Source: BOG-908 sp964244615
GTDB lineage: Bacteria; Pseudomonadota; Alphaproteobacteria; Acetobacterales; Acetobacteraceae
NCBI GenBank assembly: GCA_964244615.1
Contig: CAXTJP010000004.1
Span: 21,264 to 85,263 of the forward strand
Reading direction: 5' to 3'
DNA: 64,000 nucleotides
This document shows, one piece after another, positions 51,453 to 59,655 of the stretch. A model generated the notes under the pieces. The model saw only the letters and a list, made by a program, of their open reading frames with translations. It was not told the origin of the DNA and made no database searches. A program made the translations under genes and the position numbers. Each line of letters begins with the position of its first letter. The first letter of the stretch is position 1.

Positions 51453-51859
51453 GCAGCCGATGATGTCCAGAAAACCAGCACCGCGCGCCCTCTGGCGACG
51501 CGGAAAACCTGTTGCCGAACGGACACCCAGACCCTATGGCGCTGTGTGGCACGAGGACGGCAAAACCTTATATGCCGCCTGCCGGGAGGCGGCGTAGGCT
51601 GACAGCGCGCGGGCATCGGCCTCACGCAATCGATGCCAAGCGCGGCGCTTTCCAGCAAAGGCGCTGATCGCCCAACCAAAACTCCGGCGACCAGCATGCC
51701 CGAAACCGTTCGGTAAACAGACACTCACCGCGAACCTCCACGCCGCTCCCCCGGTTCCGCACCGGGACGCATCCACGCGACGCGCCGCTACGCCTTCGAT
51801 CTGGCCAACGTGCGTCGCGCCTACTACCATAGCGTGCAGTCCCTATGCGGAGCACGCCC
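51453..51859. other. Intergenic region with no supported gene
   Basis: About 400 bp between divergent genes. Minus-strand open frames of 92-143 codons cover it but show no family pattern and overlap one another, so they are treated as chance frames of GC-rich DNA. Promoters for the PH-domain gene and the small secreted protein gene should lie here. Confidence 0.35.
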
Positions 51860-52123
51860 ATGCTGGCCCGACTACTCCTCCGCCTCGCCGTCCTGGCACT
51901 CGCGCTGCTGCCCGCTACCGCGTCAGCCGCCCCCCCACCCTCGGCGGTCTTCCCGGCCAAGACGTCACCGAAATACGCCAAGCTGTCCGCCGGCCAGGCG
52001 CGCATGCACACCTGCCTGGACCAGTACACCGCCAACAAGGCCACCAAGGGCAATGGCGGGCTGAGCTGGATCCAGAAAGGCGGCGGCTATTACAGCCTCT
52101 GCTCCAAACACCTGAAAGGCTGA
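51860..52123 (+). CDS. Small secreted protein with two conserved-type cysteines
   Basis: An 87-residue protein from the ATG at 51860 (GGAG seven bases upstream; ATG 51845 is an alternative). It has a Sec signal (LLLRLAVLALALLPATASAA) and a mature part of about 65 residues with MHTCLDQY and YYSLCSKHLKG, the two Cys probably forming a disulphide. It resembles PsiF-like short periplasmic proteins in size and Cys placement, but the assignment is not firm. First of three small secreted proteins in a row. Confidence 0.65.
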   Translation: MLARLLLRLAVLALALLPATASAAPPPSAVFPAKTSPKYAKLSAGQARMHTCLDQYTANKATKGNGGLSWIQKGGGYYSLCSKHLKG

Positions 52124-52261
52124 TCCGCCAACCTTCCGGCGCGCACCCGCCCCCGGACTGCGCAGTCACGATCGGGTGCATCCCTGCCGTGCCACGTTGA
52201 ACGCTTGCCACCGGCACACGTTGTTAGCGTCACACGCACGACAACCGGAAGGCGACAAGCA

Positions 52262-52567
52262 ATGACGTTCCATGATCGCGTCCTCGGCGTGGCCGGCGCA
52301 GTGGCCCTGGGGCTTCTGGCAGCGCCTGTCGCCCATGCGCAGAGCACCGCGGCGCCCACCCCCACGCCGCCGGCGGCCCGGCCCTCGCCGCAGGCGCAGG
52401 TGAACACCGGCTACCGCGCCGCCCCCACCGTCCGGCTGTTCGGCGTGCCCACCACCGCCTGGGCGCCGGTTGATCCCCCATACTCCGGCACCGCCTACCG
52501 CACCCTCGGCGGCCAGGCCGAGACGAGCGCCGACGCAGTGGCCGAACAGGGCACACCATGGCACTAG
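52262..52567 (+). CDS. Small secreted Pro/Ala-rich protein
   Basis: A 101-residue protein from the ATG at 52262 with GGAAGG nine bases upstream. Signal peptide ending PVAHAQ at about residue 27, then a Pro/Ala/Thr-rich linker and a short tail with NTGYRAAPTVRLFGVPTTAW. I recognise no family. It lies between two other exported-protein genes on the same strand. Confidence 0.55.
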   Translation: MTFHDRVLGVAGAVALGLLAAPVAHAQSTAAPTPTPPAARPSPQAQVNTGYRAAPTVRLFGVPTTAWAPVDPPYSGTAYRTLGGQAETSADAVAEQGTPWH

Positions 52568-52649
52568 CCGCAGTGGCGGCCGACCCGCTTGTTGCAAAAC
52601 CGGCCCGCCCGGTCTAGCCGGGGCGGACCCGCTTTCAAAGGATAAGCCC

Positions 52650-53333
52650 ATGCGACGCTCCTTGACGCTGGCGCTCGCCGCCTGCACTGCGCTGAGCGTC
52701 GCCGCGTCCGCAGCACCCGAGGCCGAAAGGGTGCGCGGCACCATCACCGCTGCCACCGCAACCAGCCTCACCGTCCATCCCGCCCAGGGCAGCGACGTCA
52801 CCGTGCAGCTCGGCGCCGGCGTCAGATACGCCGCCGTGGTCGCCTCCAGCCTCAAGGCCATCACCCCCGGCAGCTTCATCGGCACCGCCACCAAGGGCTT
52901 CGGCAGCCGCACCACCGCGCTGGAAGTGGTCGTCTTCCCGCCCGAGATGCGCGGCACCGGCGAAGGCCACTACGCCTGGGACAAGCTGCCCGACACGGCC
53001 GGCGGCGCCGCCTCCGGCTCGATGACCGCCAGTTCCATGACCAACGGCACGGTCGGCGCCGGCCACGCCCCGCTCGTCGGCAGCTCCATGACCAACGGCA
53101 ACATCGATGCCGCCAGCACGGATGCCGGCGCGCTGCACATCGCCGTCTCCTACAAGGGCGGCCACAAGGACATCGTCGTGCCGGCCACCGCCCCGATCGT
53201 GGCGTTCAAGCTGGCCGGCCCGGAGGTCGTGAAGACCGGCGCGCAGGCCTTCATCGTCGGCGTGCCGGACGGCGCCAAGCTGGAGGCGAAGTTCGTGGCC
53301 GTGGGCCAGGACGGCATCAAGCCGCCGATGTAG
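52650..53333 (+). CDS. Secreted DUF5666-like protein
   Basis: A 227-residue protein from the ATG at 52650 (AAAGGA eight bases upstream). Signal peptide LALAACTALSVAASAA, then an OB-like beta domain (VRGTITAATATSLTVH, GSFIGTATKGFGS, ALEVVVFPPEMRGTGEGHY) and a spacer with two SSMTNG units (SMTASSMTNGTV, GSSMTNGNI). The pattern fits DUF5666-like exported proteins of unknown function. A GGCCC-ACC-GGGCC hairpin 13 bp after the stop could end the transcript. Confidence 0.68.
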   Translation: MRRSLTLALAACTALSVAASAAPEAERVRGTITAATATSLTVHPAQGSDVTVQLGAGVRYAAVVASSLKAITPGSFIGTATKGFGSRTTALEVVVFPPEMRGTGEGHYAWDKLPDTAGGAASGSMTASSMTNGTVGAGHAPLVGSSMTNGNIDAASTDAGALHIAVSYKGGHKDIVVPATAPIVAFKLAGPEVVKTGAQAFIVGVPDGAKLEAKFVAVGQDGIKPPM

Positions 53334-53345
53334 GAGCGAGGCGCC

Positions 53346-53358
53346 GGCCCACCGGGCC
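53346..53358 (+). terminator. Short GC hairpin after DUF5666-like gene
   Basis: GGCCC-ACC-GGGCC forms a 5-bp stem just after the stop at 53331-53333. It has no T tract and could equally be part of the metZ leader that follows. Confidence 0.35.
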
Positions 53359-53437
53359 GATCCCGCTTGACCTGCCAGCCACCCGGGCCAATACCGGAGC
53401 CACCCCTGCGAAGGCGCCATTTGCGAAAGGGTGTCGC
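53359..53437 (+). promoter_or_regulatory. Possible cis-regulatory leader of metZ
   Basis: Two CCACCC blocks (53379-53384 and 53400-53405) can pair with the GGGTG that overlaps the ribosome binding site (AAAGGGTG, 53426-53433). This suggests a leader able to mask translation. I could not match it to the SAM-II consensus or another known methionine riboswitch, so it remains a candidate. Confidence 0.3.
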
Positions 53438-54631
53438 ATGACCCAACGGCCCGCCACCACGCTGATCCACGGCGCCATCGAGCGCACGCCCCATGGCGAG
53501 ACCAGCGAGGCGATGTTCCTGACCTCCGGCTTCGTCTACGACGACGCCGAGCAGGCCGAGGCCACCTTCGCCGGCGCCGCCACCCACTACCAGTATTCCC
53601 GTTTCGGCAACCCCACGGTGAGCGCGTTCGAACGCCGCATGGCGCTGCTGGAGGGTGCCGAGGCGTGCCGCGCCACCGCCACCGGCATGGCCGCCGTCAA
53701 CGCCGCCATGCTCGCCCATTTGCGCGCCGGCGACCGCGTGGTCGCCAGCCGGGCGCTGTTCGGCTCCTGCCACTGGATCGTCTCCACCCTGCTGCCGCGC
53801 CTCGGCATCGCGCACGAGTTCGTCGATGCCGGAGACGTGGCGGGCTGGCGCGAAGCCCTGTCCCGCCCGGCCCAGCTCGTGCTGCTGGAAACGCCCTCCA
53901 ACCCGATGCTGGAGATCGTGGACCTGCAGGCCGTGGCCGACCTCGCCCACGCCGCCGGCGCGCTGGTGGTGGTGGACAACGTGTTCGCCACCCCGCTGCT
54001 GCAGCGCCCGCTGGCGTTCGGCGCCGACGTGGTCGTCTACTCCGCCACCAAGCACATCGACGGCCAGGGCCGCGTGCTGGGCGGCGCCGTGCTCGGCTCC
54101 ACCAAATGGATCGAGGAGACGCTGCAGCCCTTCACACGCAACACCGGACCCGCCCTCTCGCCGTTCAACGCCTGGACGCTGCTCAAGGGCATGGAGACGC
54201 TGTCGCTCCGCGTGGAGGCGATGTGCGCGCGCGCCGCCATCCTGGCCGATTTCCTGGCCGACGATCCGCGGGTGTCGCGAACCTGGTATCCCGCCCGCCC
54301 GGACCACCCGCAGCACGCGCTCGCGATGCGCCAGATGAGCGCCGGCGGCACGCTGGTCACCTTCGAGCTGGCTGGCGGGAAGGCGGCCGCGTTCCGCTTC
54401 TGCAACGCGCTGCGCCTGGTGGCCATCAGCAACAACCTGGGCGACAGCCGCAGCATGGTCACCCATCCCGCCACCACCACCCACATGCGCATCGGGGCCG
54501 AGGAAAGGGCCCGCCTCGGCATCACCGATGGCGTGGTGCGCCTCTCGGTCGGGCTGGAGGATGTGCGCGATCTGCAGGACGATCTGCGCACCGGCCTCGC
54601 CGCATCCGCCATGCGCCACGCGGCTGAATGA
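53438..54631 (+). CDS. metZ: O-succinylhomoserine sulfhydrylase
   Basis: A 397-residue PLP enzyme of the Cys/Met metabolism family, forming homocysteine from O-succinylhomoserine and sulfide. Key residues: YSRFGNPTV near residue 53, the pyridoxal lysine Lys205 in SATKHIDGQGR, and SLGGxES-type C-terminal block seen as ISNNLGDSRSMVTHPATTT. The start ATG 53438 has AAAGGG six bases upstream. Its product feeds MetH encoded 4 kb upstream. The stop overlaps apaG (ATGA). Confidence 0.93.
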   Translation: MTQRPATTLIHGAIERTPHGETSEAMFLTSGFVYDDAEQAEATFAGAATHYQYSRFGNPTVSAFERRMALLEGAEACRATATGMAAVNAAMLAHLRAGDRVVASRALFGSCHWIVSTLLPRLGIAHEFVDAGDVAGWREALSRPAQLVLLETPSNPMLEIVDLQAVADLAHAAGALVVVDNVFATPLLQRPLAFGADVVVYSATKHIDGQGRVLGGAVLGSTKWIEETLQPFTRNTGPALSPFNAWTLLKGMETLSLRVEAMCARAAILADFLADDPRVSRTWYPARPDHPQHALAMRQMSAGGTLVTFELAGGKAAAFRFCNALRLVAISNNLGDSRSMVTHPATTTHMRIGAEERARLGITDGVVRLSVGLEDVRDLQDDLRTGLAASAMRHAAE

Positions 54632-55101
54632 ACACCACCGGTCAGGCGGACGGCCAGGCAGCAGGCATGGAACGCGAATACGCCCAGGTCACACGCGACA
54701 TCAACGTCCGGGTCGCGGCCTTCTACCTCGAGGACCAGTCCGAGCCGGACGAGGGCCGCTACGTCTGGGCCTACCGCGTCACGATCGAGAATCGCGGTTC
54801 CCAGACCGTGCAGTTGCTGAGCCGCGTCTGGCGCATCACCGACGGCCGTGGCCGCACCTTCATGGTGGAGGGCGAAGGCGTGGTCGGCGAGCAGCCGGTG
54901 CTGGAGCCGGGCGAGGCGTTCGAATACACCTCCGGCACCCCGCTGGAGACGCCGTCCGGCTTCATGGCCGGCCAGTACCGCATGATAGCGCATGGACGCG
55001 GACCGGCGGTGGCGCTGGACGCTCCGGCGGGCGAGCTGTTCGACGTCGAGATACCGGCCTTCAGCCTGGACAGCCCGCACCAGCCCGGCCGCGTTCACTG
55101 A
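54628..55101 (+). CDS. apaG: ApaG protein
   Basis: A 157-residue protein, longer than the usual ~125 because of about 20 N-terminal residues. The ApaG fold is clear: VRVAAFYLEDQSEPDEGRY, WAYRVTIENRG, VQLLSRVWRITD and GVVGEQPVLEPGEAFEYTSG. ApaG (linked to Co/Mg resistance and Ap4A levels) has an immunoglobulin-like fold of uncertain biochemical role. It overlaps metZ by 4 bp, a linkage common in alphaproteobacteria. Confidence 0.93.
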   Translation: MNTTGQADGQAAGMEREYAQVTRDINVRVAAFYLEDQSEPDEGRYVWAYRVTIENRGSQTVQLLSRVWRITDGRGRTFMVEGEGVVGEQPVLEPGEAFEYTSGTPLETPSGFMAGQYRMIAHGRGPAVALDAPAGELFDVEIPAFSLDSPHQPGRVH

Positions 55102-55180
55102 ACCGCTTCCCGCCCGCGACGACGCTCCCCTCCCCCAGGCCCCTCGCCGGCTGGCGGGCGTGTTTCGACAGGATCAAACC

Positions 55181-55819
55181 TTGAACGAAGCCAGCCATCC
55201 CAGGCCCGCGCCGCCCGACGCCTCGGGCACCCGGCCCACCGCCGAGGAGGCCGAAGCCGCGGTGCGCACCCTGATACGCTGGGCCGGCGACGACCCGCTG
55301 CGCGAGGGCCTGAACGACACGCCCAAGCGCGTCGTGCGCTCCTTCCTGGAGTTCTACCGCGGCTACGAGGAGGACCCGGTGGCGCTGCTGGAGCGCACCT
55401 TCGCCGAGATCGAGGGCTACGACGAGATCGTGCTGCTGCGCGACATCCGGATCGAGAGCCACTGCGAACACCACATGCTGCCGATCATCGGCCGCGCCCA
55501 CGTGGCCTACCTGCCGCATCGCCGCGTGGTGGGCATCAGCAAGCTGGCCCGCGTGGTGGACGCCTATGCCAGCCGGCTGCAGATCCAGGAGAAGCTGACC
55601 GCGCAGATCGCCAACACCATCAACGAGGTGCTGGCCCCCCGCGGCACCGCCGTCATCATCGAGGCGTCGCACGAATGCATGACCACGCGCGGCGTGCACA
55701 AGCCGGGCGTCGCCATGGTCACCAGCCGCATGCTGGGCGCCTTTCGCGACGACCCGACCACACGGCGCGAGCTGCTGGCGATGGTGGGCAACCGGGCGCC
55801 GGGCAGCCTGGAGGCTTGA
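55181..55819 (+). CDS. folE: GTP cyclohydrolase I
   Basis: A 212-residue enzyme that converts GTP to dihydroneopterin triphosphate in folate synthesis. Zinc ligands and active-site residues are present: Cys95 and His98 in HCEHHMLP, Cys166 in ECMTTRGV. The start is the TTG at 55181 with AGGA seven bases upstream; the frame is open further but overlaps apaG with non-family sequence. It probably belongs to the metZ-apaG transcript and supplies the folate cofactor used by MetH. Confidence 0.93.
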   Translation: MNEASHPRPAPPDASGTRPTAEEAEAAVRTLIRWAGDDPLREGLNDTPKRVVRSFLEFYRGYEEDPVALLERTFAEIEGYDEIVLLRDIRIESHCEHHMLPIIGRAHVAYLPHRRVVGISKLARVVDAYASRLQIQEKLTAQIANTINEVLAPRGTAVIIEASHECMTTRGVHKPGVAMVTSRMLGAFRDDPTTRRELLAMVGNRAPGSLEA

Positions 55820-55868
55820 GCGCGCCGCGGCGGCACGTCGCAAGCGCCTCGCGCAGGGCCGCGCGCGC

Positions 55869-57050
55869 TTGAACGTCGCCCACGAGATCATCCTGGTCGC
55901 CGGCGCCCTCTGCATGCTGGCCATCCTCGCCGGCACGCTCTCCGCCCGTATCGGCACGCCGCTGCTGCTGGTGTTCATCGGCGTCGGCATGCTCGCCGGC
56001 GAGGACGGCCCAGGCCGGATACCGTTCAACGATTTCCACGCCGCCTACCTGATCGGCAGCCTGTCCCTGGCGGTCATCCTGTTCCAGGGCGGCCTCGGCA
56101 CGGAACGGCCGATGATCCGTCAGGCCTTCTGGCCGTCGCTGTGCCTCGCCACGGTGGGGGTCGCGATCAGCGCCGGGCTGGTGGGCGTGGCGGCCCGGCT
56201 GCTGTTCGGGATCTCCTGGCCCGAGGCGCTGCTGCTGGGCGCGGTACTGTCGCCGACGGACGCCGCGGCCGTCTCCGTGCTGCTGCGCATGTCCGGCGCG
56301 CGCGTGCCGCACCCGGTGATCGCGGTGCTGGAGGTCGAATCCGGGCTGAACGACCCGATGAGCGTGTTCCTGACCGTCAGCCTGGTCGCAACACTGACGG
56401 TCCCGGGCGGGCTGCAAGCCGGCCATGCGGCCCTGCTGTTCGCCGAGGAAATGGGCGGCGGCGCGGCGCTGGGCCTCGCCGCCGGCTTCACCCTGCTTTG
56501 GCTGTTCCGCCGGCTCGACGCAGAGACCGCCGTGTTCCCCGTGCTGGCGCTGGGCGCGGCGCTGGCGGTGTTCGGCGGCGCGCAGGCGCTCGGCGCCAGC
56601 GGCTTCCTGGCGGTGTACCTCACCGCCGTGGTGGTCGGAAACTACGACTACAGGGCCAGCCGCGCCCTGTCCCGCTTCTTCGAGGCGCTGGGCTGGCTGG
56701 CGCAGATCAGCCTGTTCCTGATGCTGGGCCTGCTGGTCACGCCGCACGCTTTGGCGCCGGTGATCCTGCCGGCGCTCGCCGTCGCCGCCGTGCTGGTCCT
56801 GCTGGCCCGCCCCGTCGCCGTGCTGGCCTGCCTGCTGCCGTTCCGCTGCCGGCTGCGCGATGTGGGGTTCGTCTCCTGGGTCGGGCTGCGCGGCGCGGTG
56901 CCGATCTACCTCACCATCGTTCCGCTGCTCGAAGGCGTCCACGCCGCACGAATCCTGTTCGACATCGTCTTCGTCGTGGTGATCGTCTCGGTCGCGGTGC
57001 AGGGCTGGACCATCGGCCTGGCCGCCCGCCTGCTGCGGCTCACGCCGTGA
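55869..57050 (+). CDS. CPA1-type cation:proton antiporter
   Basis: A 393-residue protein with about 12-13 helices from the TTG at 55869. Family motifs: ARIGTPLLLVFIGVGML, FQGGLGT, the helix with SPTDAAAVSVLL (Asp of the exchange site) and VESGLNDPMSVFLTV, and SWVGLRGAVPIYL. It is close to NhaP2-type K+/H+ antiporters but lacks their C-terminal cytoplasmic TrkA-C-like regulatory domain (typical proteins are about 570 residues). Its stop overlaps the methyltransferase start (GTGA). Confidence 0.87.
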   Translation: MNVAHEIILVAGALCMLAILAGTLSARIGTPLLLVFIGVGMLAGEDGPGRIPFNDFHAAYLIGSLSLAVILFQGGLGTERPMIRQAFWPSLCLATVGVAISAGLVGVAARLLFGISWPEALLLGAVLSPTDAAAVSVLLRMSGARVPHPVIAVLEVESGLNDPMSVFLTVSLVATLTVPGGLQAGHAALLFAEEMGGGAALGLAAGFTLLWLFRRLDAETAVFPVLALGAALAVFGGAQALGASGFLAVYLTAVVVGNYDYRASRALSRFFEALGWLAQISLFLMLGLLVTPHALAPVILPALAVAAVLVLLARPVAVLACLLPFRCRLRDVGFVSWVGLRGAVPIYLTIVPLLEGVHAARILFDIVFVVVIVSVAVQGWTIGLAARLLRLTP

Positions 57051-57763
57051 ACCCGTGGGACCGCCTCGTGCGGCCGCACTGGCGCCTGCTGCGTCGCCGC
57101 ACGCGCGGTGATGGGCGGCTGGACTGCAACCTGTGCGGCTGGCAGGGCGGATTCCTGCAGCGCGGGCACGATCCGGCGCAACGCCACTGCCCGCGCTGCA
57201 AATCCGCCAACCGGCACCGGCTGCTCCTCTGGTACCTGCGGGACGCAAACCTGCTCCGGCCGGCCACGCGCGTGCTGCACGTGGCGCCCGAAGCCGCCCT
57301 GGCCGACCGCCTGCGCCACTGCCGCGATTACGAGAGCTGCGACCTGGTCCGCGCCGACGTCGACCACCGGCTCGACCTGCAGACCGCGATCGTCGCCGCC
57401 GACCGTTACGACCTGATCGTCATCAACCACGTCCTCGAACACGTGCCGGACGACCGCGCCGTGCTGCGCAACCTGCAGCGCATGCTGGCGCCCGGCGGCG
57501 TGTGCCTGATCACCGTGCCGATGCGCCCCTCGGGCGGCGCGACCGACGAAGACCCGAACCTCGCCGACCCGGCCGCCCGGCTGGCACGCTTCGGACAGGA
57601 CGACCATTTCCGCCTGTACGGCCTCGACCTGCTGGACCGTATGGAAGCGGCCGGACTGCAGGCTTGCAGCTTCACCAGCGCGGAGGCAGACCAGCAGGCG
57701 GTCTTGCGCTGGTCGATGGAGAACGAGACGCTGTTCGAAGGCAAGAAAGGCCTTCTTTTCTGA
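57047..57763 (+). CDS. Zinc-ribbon class I SAM-dependent methyltransferase
   Basis: A 238-residue protein from the GTG at 57047, coupled to the antiporter by GTGA. Four cysteines near the N-terminus (CNLCGW ... HCPRCKS) form a zinc ribbon; then VLHVAPEAALADRL, LVRADVDHRLDL, YDLIVINHVLEHVPDD and MLAPGGVCLITVP mark a class I methyltransferase. The substrate is unknown; zinc-ribbon relatives act on sugars or proteins. Its last residues (KKGLLF) and stop codon fall inside a dispersed hairpin repeat. Confidence 0.85.
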   Translation: MNPWDRLVRPHWRLLRRRTRGDGRLDCNLCGWQGGFLQRGHDPAQRHCPRCKSANRHRLLLWYLRDANLLRPATRVLHVAPEAALADRLRHCRDYESCDLVRADVDHRLDLQTAIVAADRYDLIVINHVLEHVPDDRAVLRNLQRMLAPGGVCLITVPMRPSGGATDEDPNLADPAARLARFGQDDHFRLYGLDLLDRMEAAGLQACSFTSAEADQQAVLRWSMENETLFEGKKGLLF

Positions 57764-57830
57764 AGAAAAGAAGCAAAAGACTTCTGGCCTTGCTGTCGCG
57801 GAGGTTCCTGCCAACACCCGACCAGTAACC
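57749..57830. repeat. Dispersed hairpin repeat, well-preserved copy containing a gene stop codon
   Basis: A 9-bp perfect stem (CTTCTTTTC at 57752-57760, loop TGAA, GAAAAGAAG at 57765-57773) is followed by CTTCTGGCCTTGCTGTCGCG and GAGGTTCCTGCC, shared with 21437-21550. The TGA in the loop is the stop codon of the methyltransferase. It lies between convergent genes. Confidence 0.68.
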
Positions 57831-57840
57831 CAAAACCTTC

Positions 57841-58719
57841 CTATCGCGTGGCCTTGGGTGGCGTAACGCTATAATCGTAGAACCCGCGCCCCGTCTTGCG
57901 ACCCAGCCAGCCCGCCTCGACATACTTCACCAGTAACGGGCAGGGCCGGTACTTGCTGTCCGACATCCCCTCCAGCAGCACCCGCATGATCGACAGGCAG
58001 GTGTCCAGCCCGATGAAATCGGCCAGTTCCAGCGGCCCCATCGGGTGATTGCAGCCGAGCTTCAGCGTAGTGTCGATCGCCTCGACGGTGCCGATGCCCT
58101 CGTAAAGCGCGGTGATCGCCTCGTTGATCATCGGCATCAGCACGCGGTTGGCCATGAAGCCCGGAAAATCCTCCGACAGCGCCGTCGTCTTGCCGAGCGT
58201 GGCGGCGAGGGCCGCCACCGCCGCGTAGGTCGCGTCGTCGGTCGCGATGCCGCGTATCACCTCGACCAGCTTCATAACCGGAACCGGGTTGAAGAAGTGC
58301 ATGCCGATAAACCGCGCCGGCCGGTCGGTCGCGGCCGCCAGCCGCGTGATCGAAATCGAGGAGGTGTTGGTGGCCAGGATGCAGTCCGGCCCGACTGCCG
58401 CGATCACGCTGGCGAAGATCGCGTGCTTGATCTCCTCGCGCTCGGTCGCCGCCTCGATGACGATGTCGGCCGGGGCCAGGCCCGCGTAGCCGTCCAGGCC
58501 CGAGATCCGTCCCATCGCCGCCTGTCGCGCCTCGGCCGACACGCCGCCGCGGGCCACCTGACGGTCCAGGTTGCGGCCGATGGTGGCGATCGCCTGCTCC
58601 ACGGCACCGGGCTTGGCGTCCAGCACAAGCACGTCGAGCCCGGCCAGCGCCGCGACGTGGGCGATGCCGTTGCCCATCTGGCCGGCGCCGACCACGCCGA
58701 CCGTCTGCAAGCCCGCCAT
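57841..58719 (-). CDS. 3-hydroxybutyryl-CoA dehydrogenase
   Basis: A 292-residue 3-hydroxyacyl-CoA dehydrogenase. N-terminal NAD site VGVVGAGQMGNGIAHVAA, catalytic His-Glu region FIGMHFFNPVPVMKLVEVI, and C-terminal dimer domain with NRVLMPMINEAITALYEGIG and GCNHPMGPLELADFIGLD. It interconverts acetoacetyl-CoA and 3-hydroxybutyryl-CoA in beta-oxidation or butyrate/PHB metabolism. The ATG overlaps the etfA stop (ATGA), so electron transfer and oxidation genes are co-expressed. Confidence 0.94.
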   Translation of the reverse strand: MAGLQTVGVVGAGQMGNGIAHVAALAGLDVLVLDAKPGAVEQAIATIGRNLDRQVARGGVSAEARQAAMGRISGLDGYAGLAPADIVIEAATEREEIKHAIFASVIAAVGPDCILATNTSSISITRLAAATDRPARFIGMHFFNPVPVMKLVEVIRGIATDDATYAAVAALAATLGKTTALSEDFPGFMANRVLMPMINEAITALYEGIGTVEAIDTTLKLGCNHPMGPLELADFIGLDTCLSIMRVLLEGMSDSKYRPCPLLVKYVEAGWLGRKTGRGFYDYSVTPPKATR

Positions 58720-59654
58720 CAGGCCCGCTCGAGTTCCGCCTTCAGTTCCGGCAGGACGGTGAACAGGTCGGCCACCAGCCCGTAATCGGCCACCTGGAAG
58801 ATCGGCGCGTCCTCATCCTTGTTGATCGCCACGATCACCTTGCTGTCCTTCATGCCGGCCAAGTGCTGGATCGCCCCCGAAATGCCGATCGCCATGTAGA
58901 GGTCCGGCGCCACGATCTTGCCGGTCTGGCCCACCTGGTAGTCGTTCGGCACGTAGCCCGCATCCACCGCGGCGCGCGAAGCGCCGACCGCCGCGCCCAG
59001 CTTGTCGGCGATCGGGTCGAGCAGGTGAAAGTTCTCGCCGTTCTGCATGCCGCGGCCGCCGGAGATCACCACCCGGGCCGCGGTCAGCTCCGGCCGCTCG
59101 CTGCGGGACAGCTCGGCCGAGACGAAGCGCGACGTGCCGGTGTTGCCGGCGTCCGCCGCGTCCTCGATCGTCGCACTGCCCCCCTCGGAAGGTACAGGGT
59201 CGAAACTCGCCGCGCGCACGGTGATGACCTTGATGCGGTCGGACGACTTGACCGTGGCCAGCGCGTTGCCCGCGTAGATCGGCCGGACGAAGGTGTCGGC
59301 GTCCTCCACGCCCGCGATGTCGCTGATCGGCTGCACGTCCAGCAGGGCGGCCACACGCGGCATCACGTTCTTGCCGGTGGCGGTCGAGGCGGACAGCAGA
59401 TGGCTGTAACCGGGGGCGAGCGCCACGAGCAGGGCGGCCAGAGGCTCCGCCAAGGCGTGGGTGTAGCCGGGGGCGTCGGCCTTGAGCACACGCGCCACGC
59501 CGGGCAGCTTGGACGCGGCTTCGACGGCCCCGCCCACCTGGTAGCCCGCCACCAGCGCATGCACCTCGCCGAGCTTGGTCGCCGCCGCCACGGCGCTGCG
59601 CGAGGGCTGCTTCAGCAGGCCGTTTTCGTGATCGATGAGAACGAGGACGGCCAT
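58719..59654 (-). CDS. etfA: Electron transfer flavoprotein alpha subunit
   Basis: A 311-residue protein. The C-terminal FAD domain shows GRGMQNGENFHLL, ASRAAVDAGYVPNDYQVGQ broken after that by TGKIVAP, and LYMAIGISGAIQHLAGM with IVAINKDEDAPIF, all conserved in EtfA. It passes electrons from acyl-CoA dehydrogenases to ETF-quinone oxidoreductase. Its ATG is 1 bp after the etfB stop. Confidence 0.96.
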   Translation of the reverse strand: MAVLVLIDHENGLLKQPSRSAVAAATKLGEVHALVAGYQVGGAVEAASKLPGVARVLKADAPGYTHALAEPLAALLVALAPGYSHLLSASTATGKNVMPRVAALLDVQPISDIAGVEDADTFVRPIYAGNALATVKSSDRIKVITVRAASFDPVPSEGGSATIEDAADAGNTGTSRFVSAELSRSERPELTAARVVISGGRGMQNGENFHLLDPIADKLGAAVGASRAAVDAGYVPNDYQVGQTGKIVAPDLYMAIGISGAIQHLAGMKDSKVIVAINKDEDAPIFQVADYGLVADLFTVLPELKAELERA

Positions 59655-59655
59655 G

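Noticed and set aside
51534..51830. Minus-strand ORF of 98 codons upstream of the small secreted protein gene
   Set aside because: No family pattern, overlaps other chance frames, composition not coding-like.
53334..53437. SAM-II riboswitch upstream of metZ
   Set aside because: The position is right but I could not match the conserved SAM-II pseudoknot segments; only a low-confidence leader is reported.
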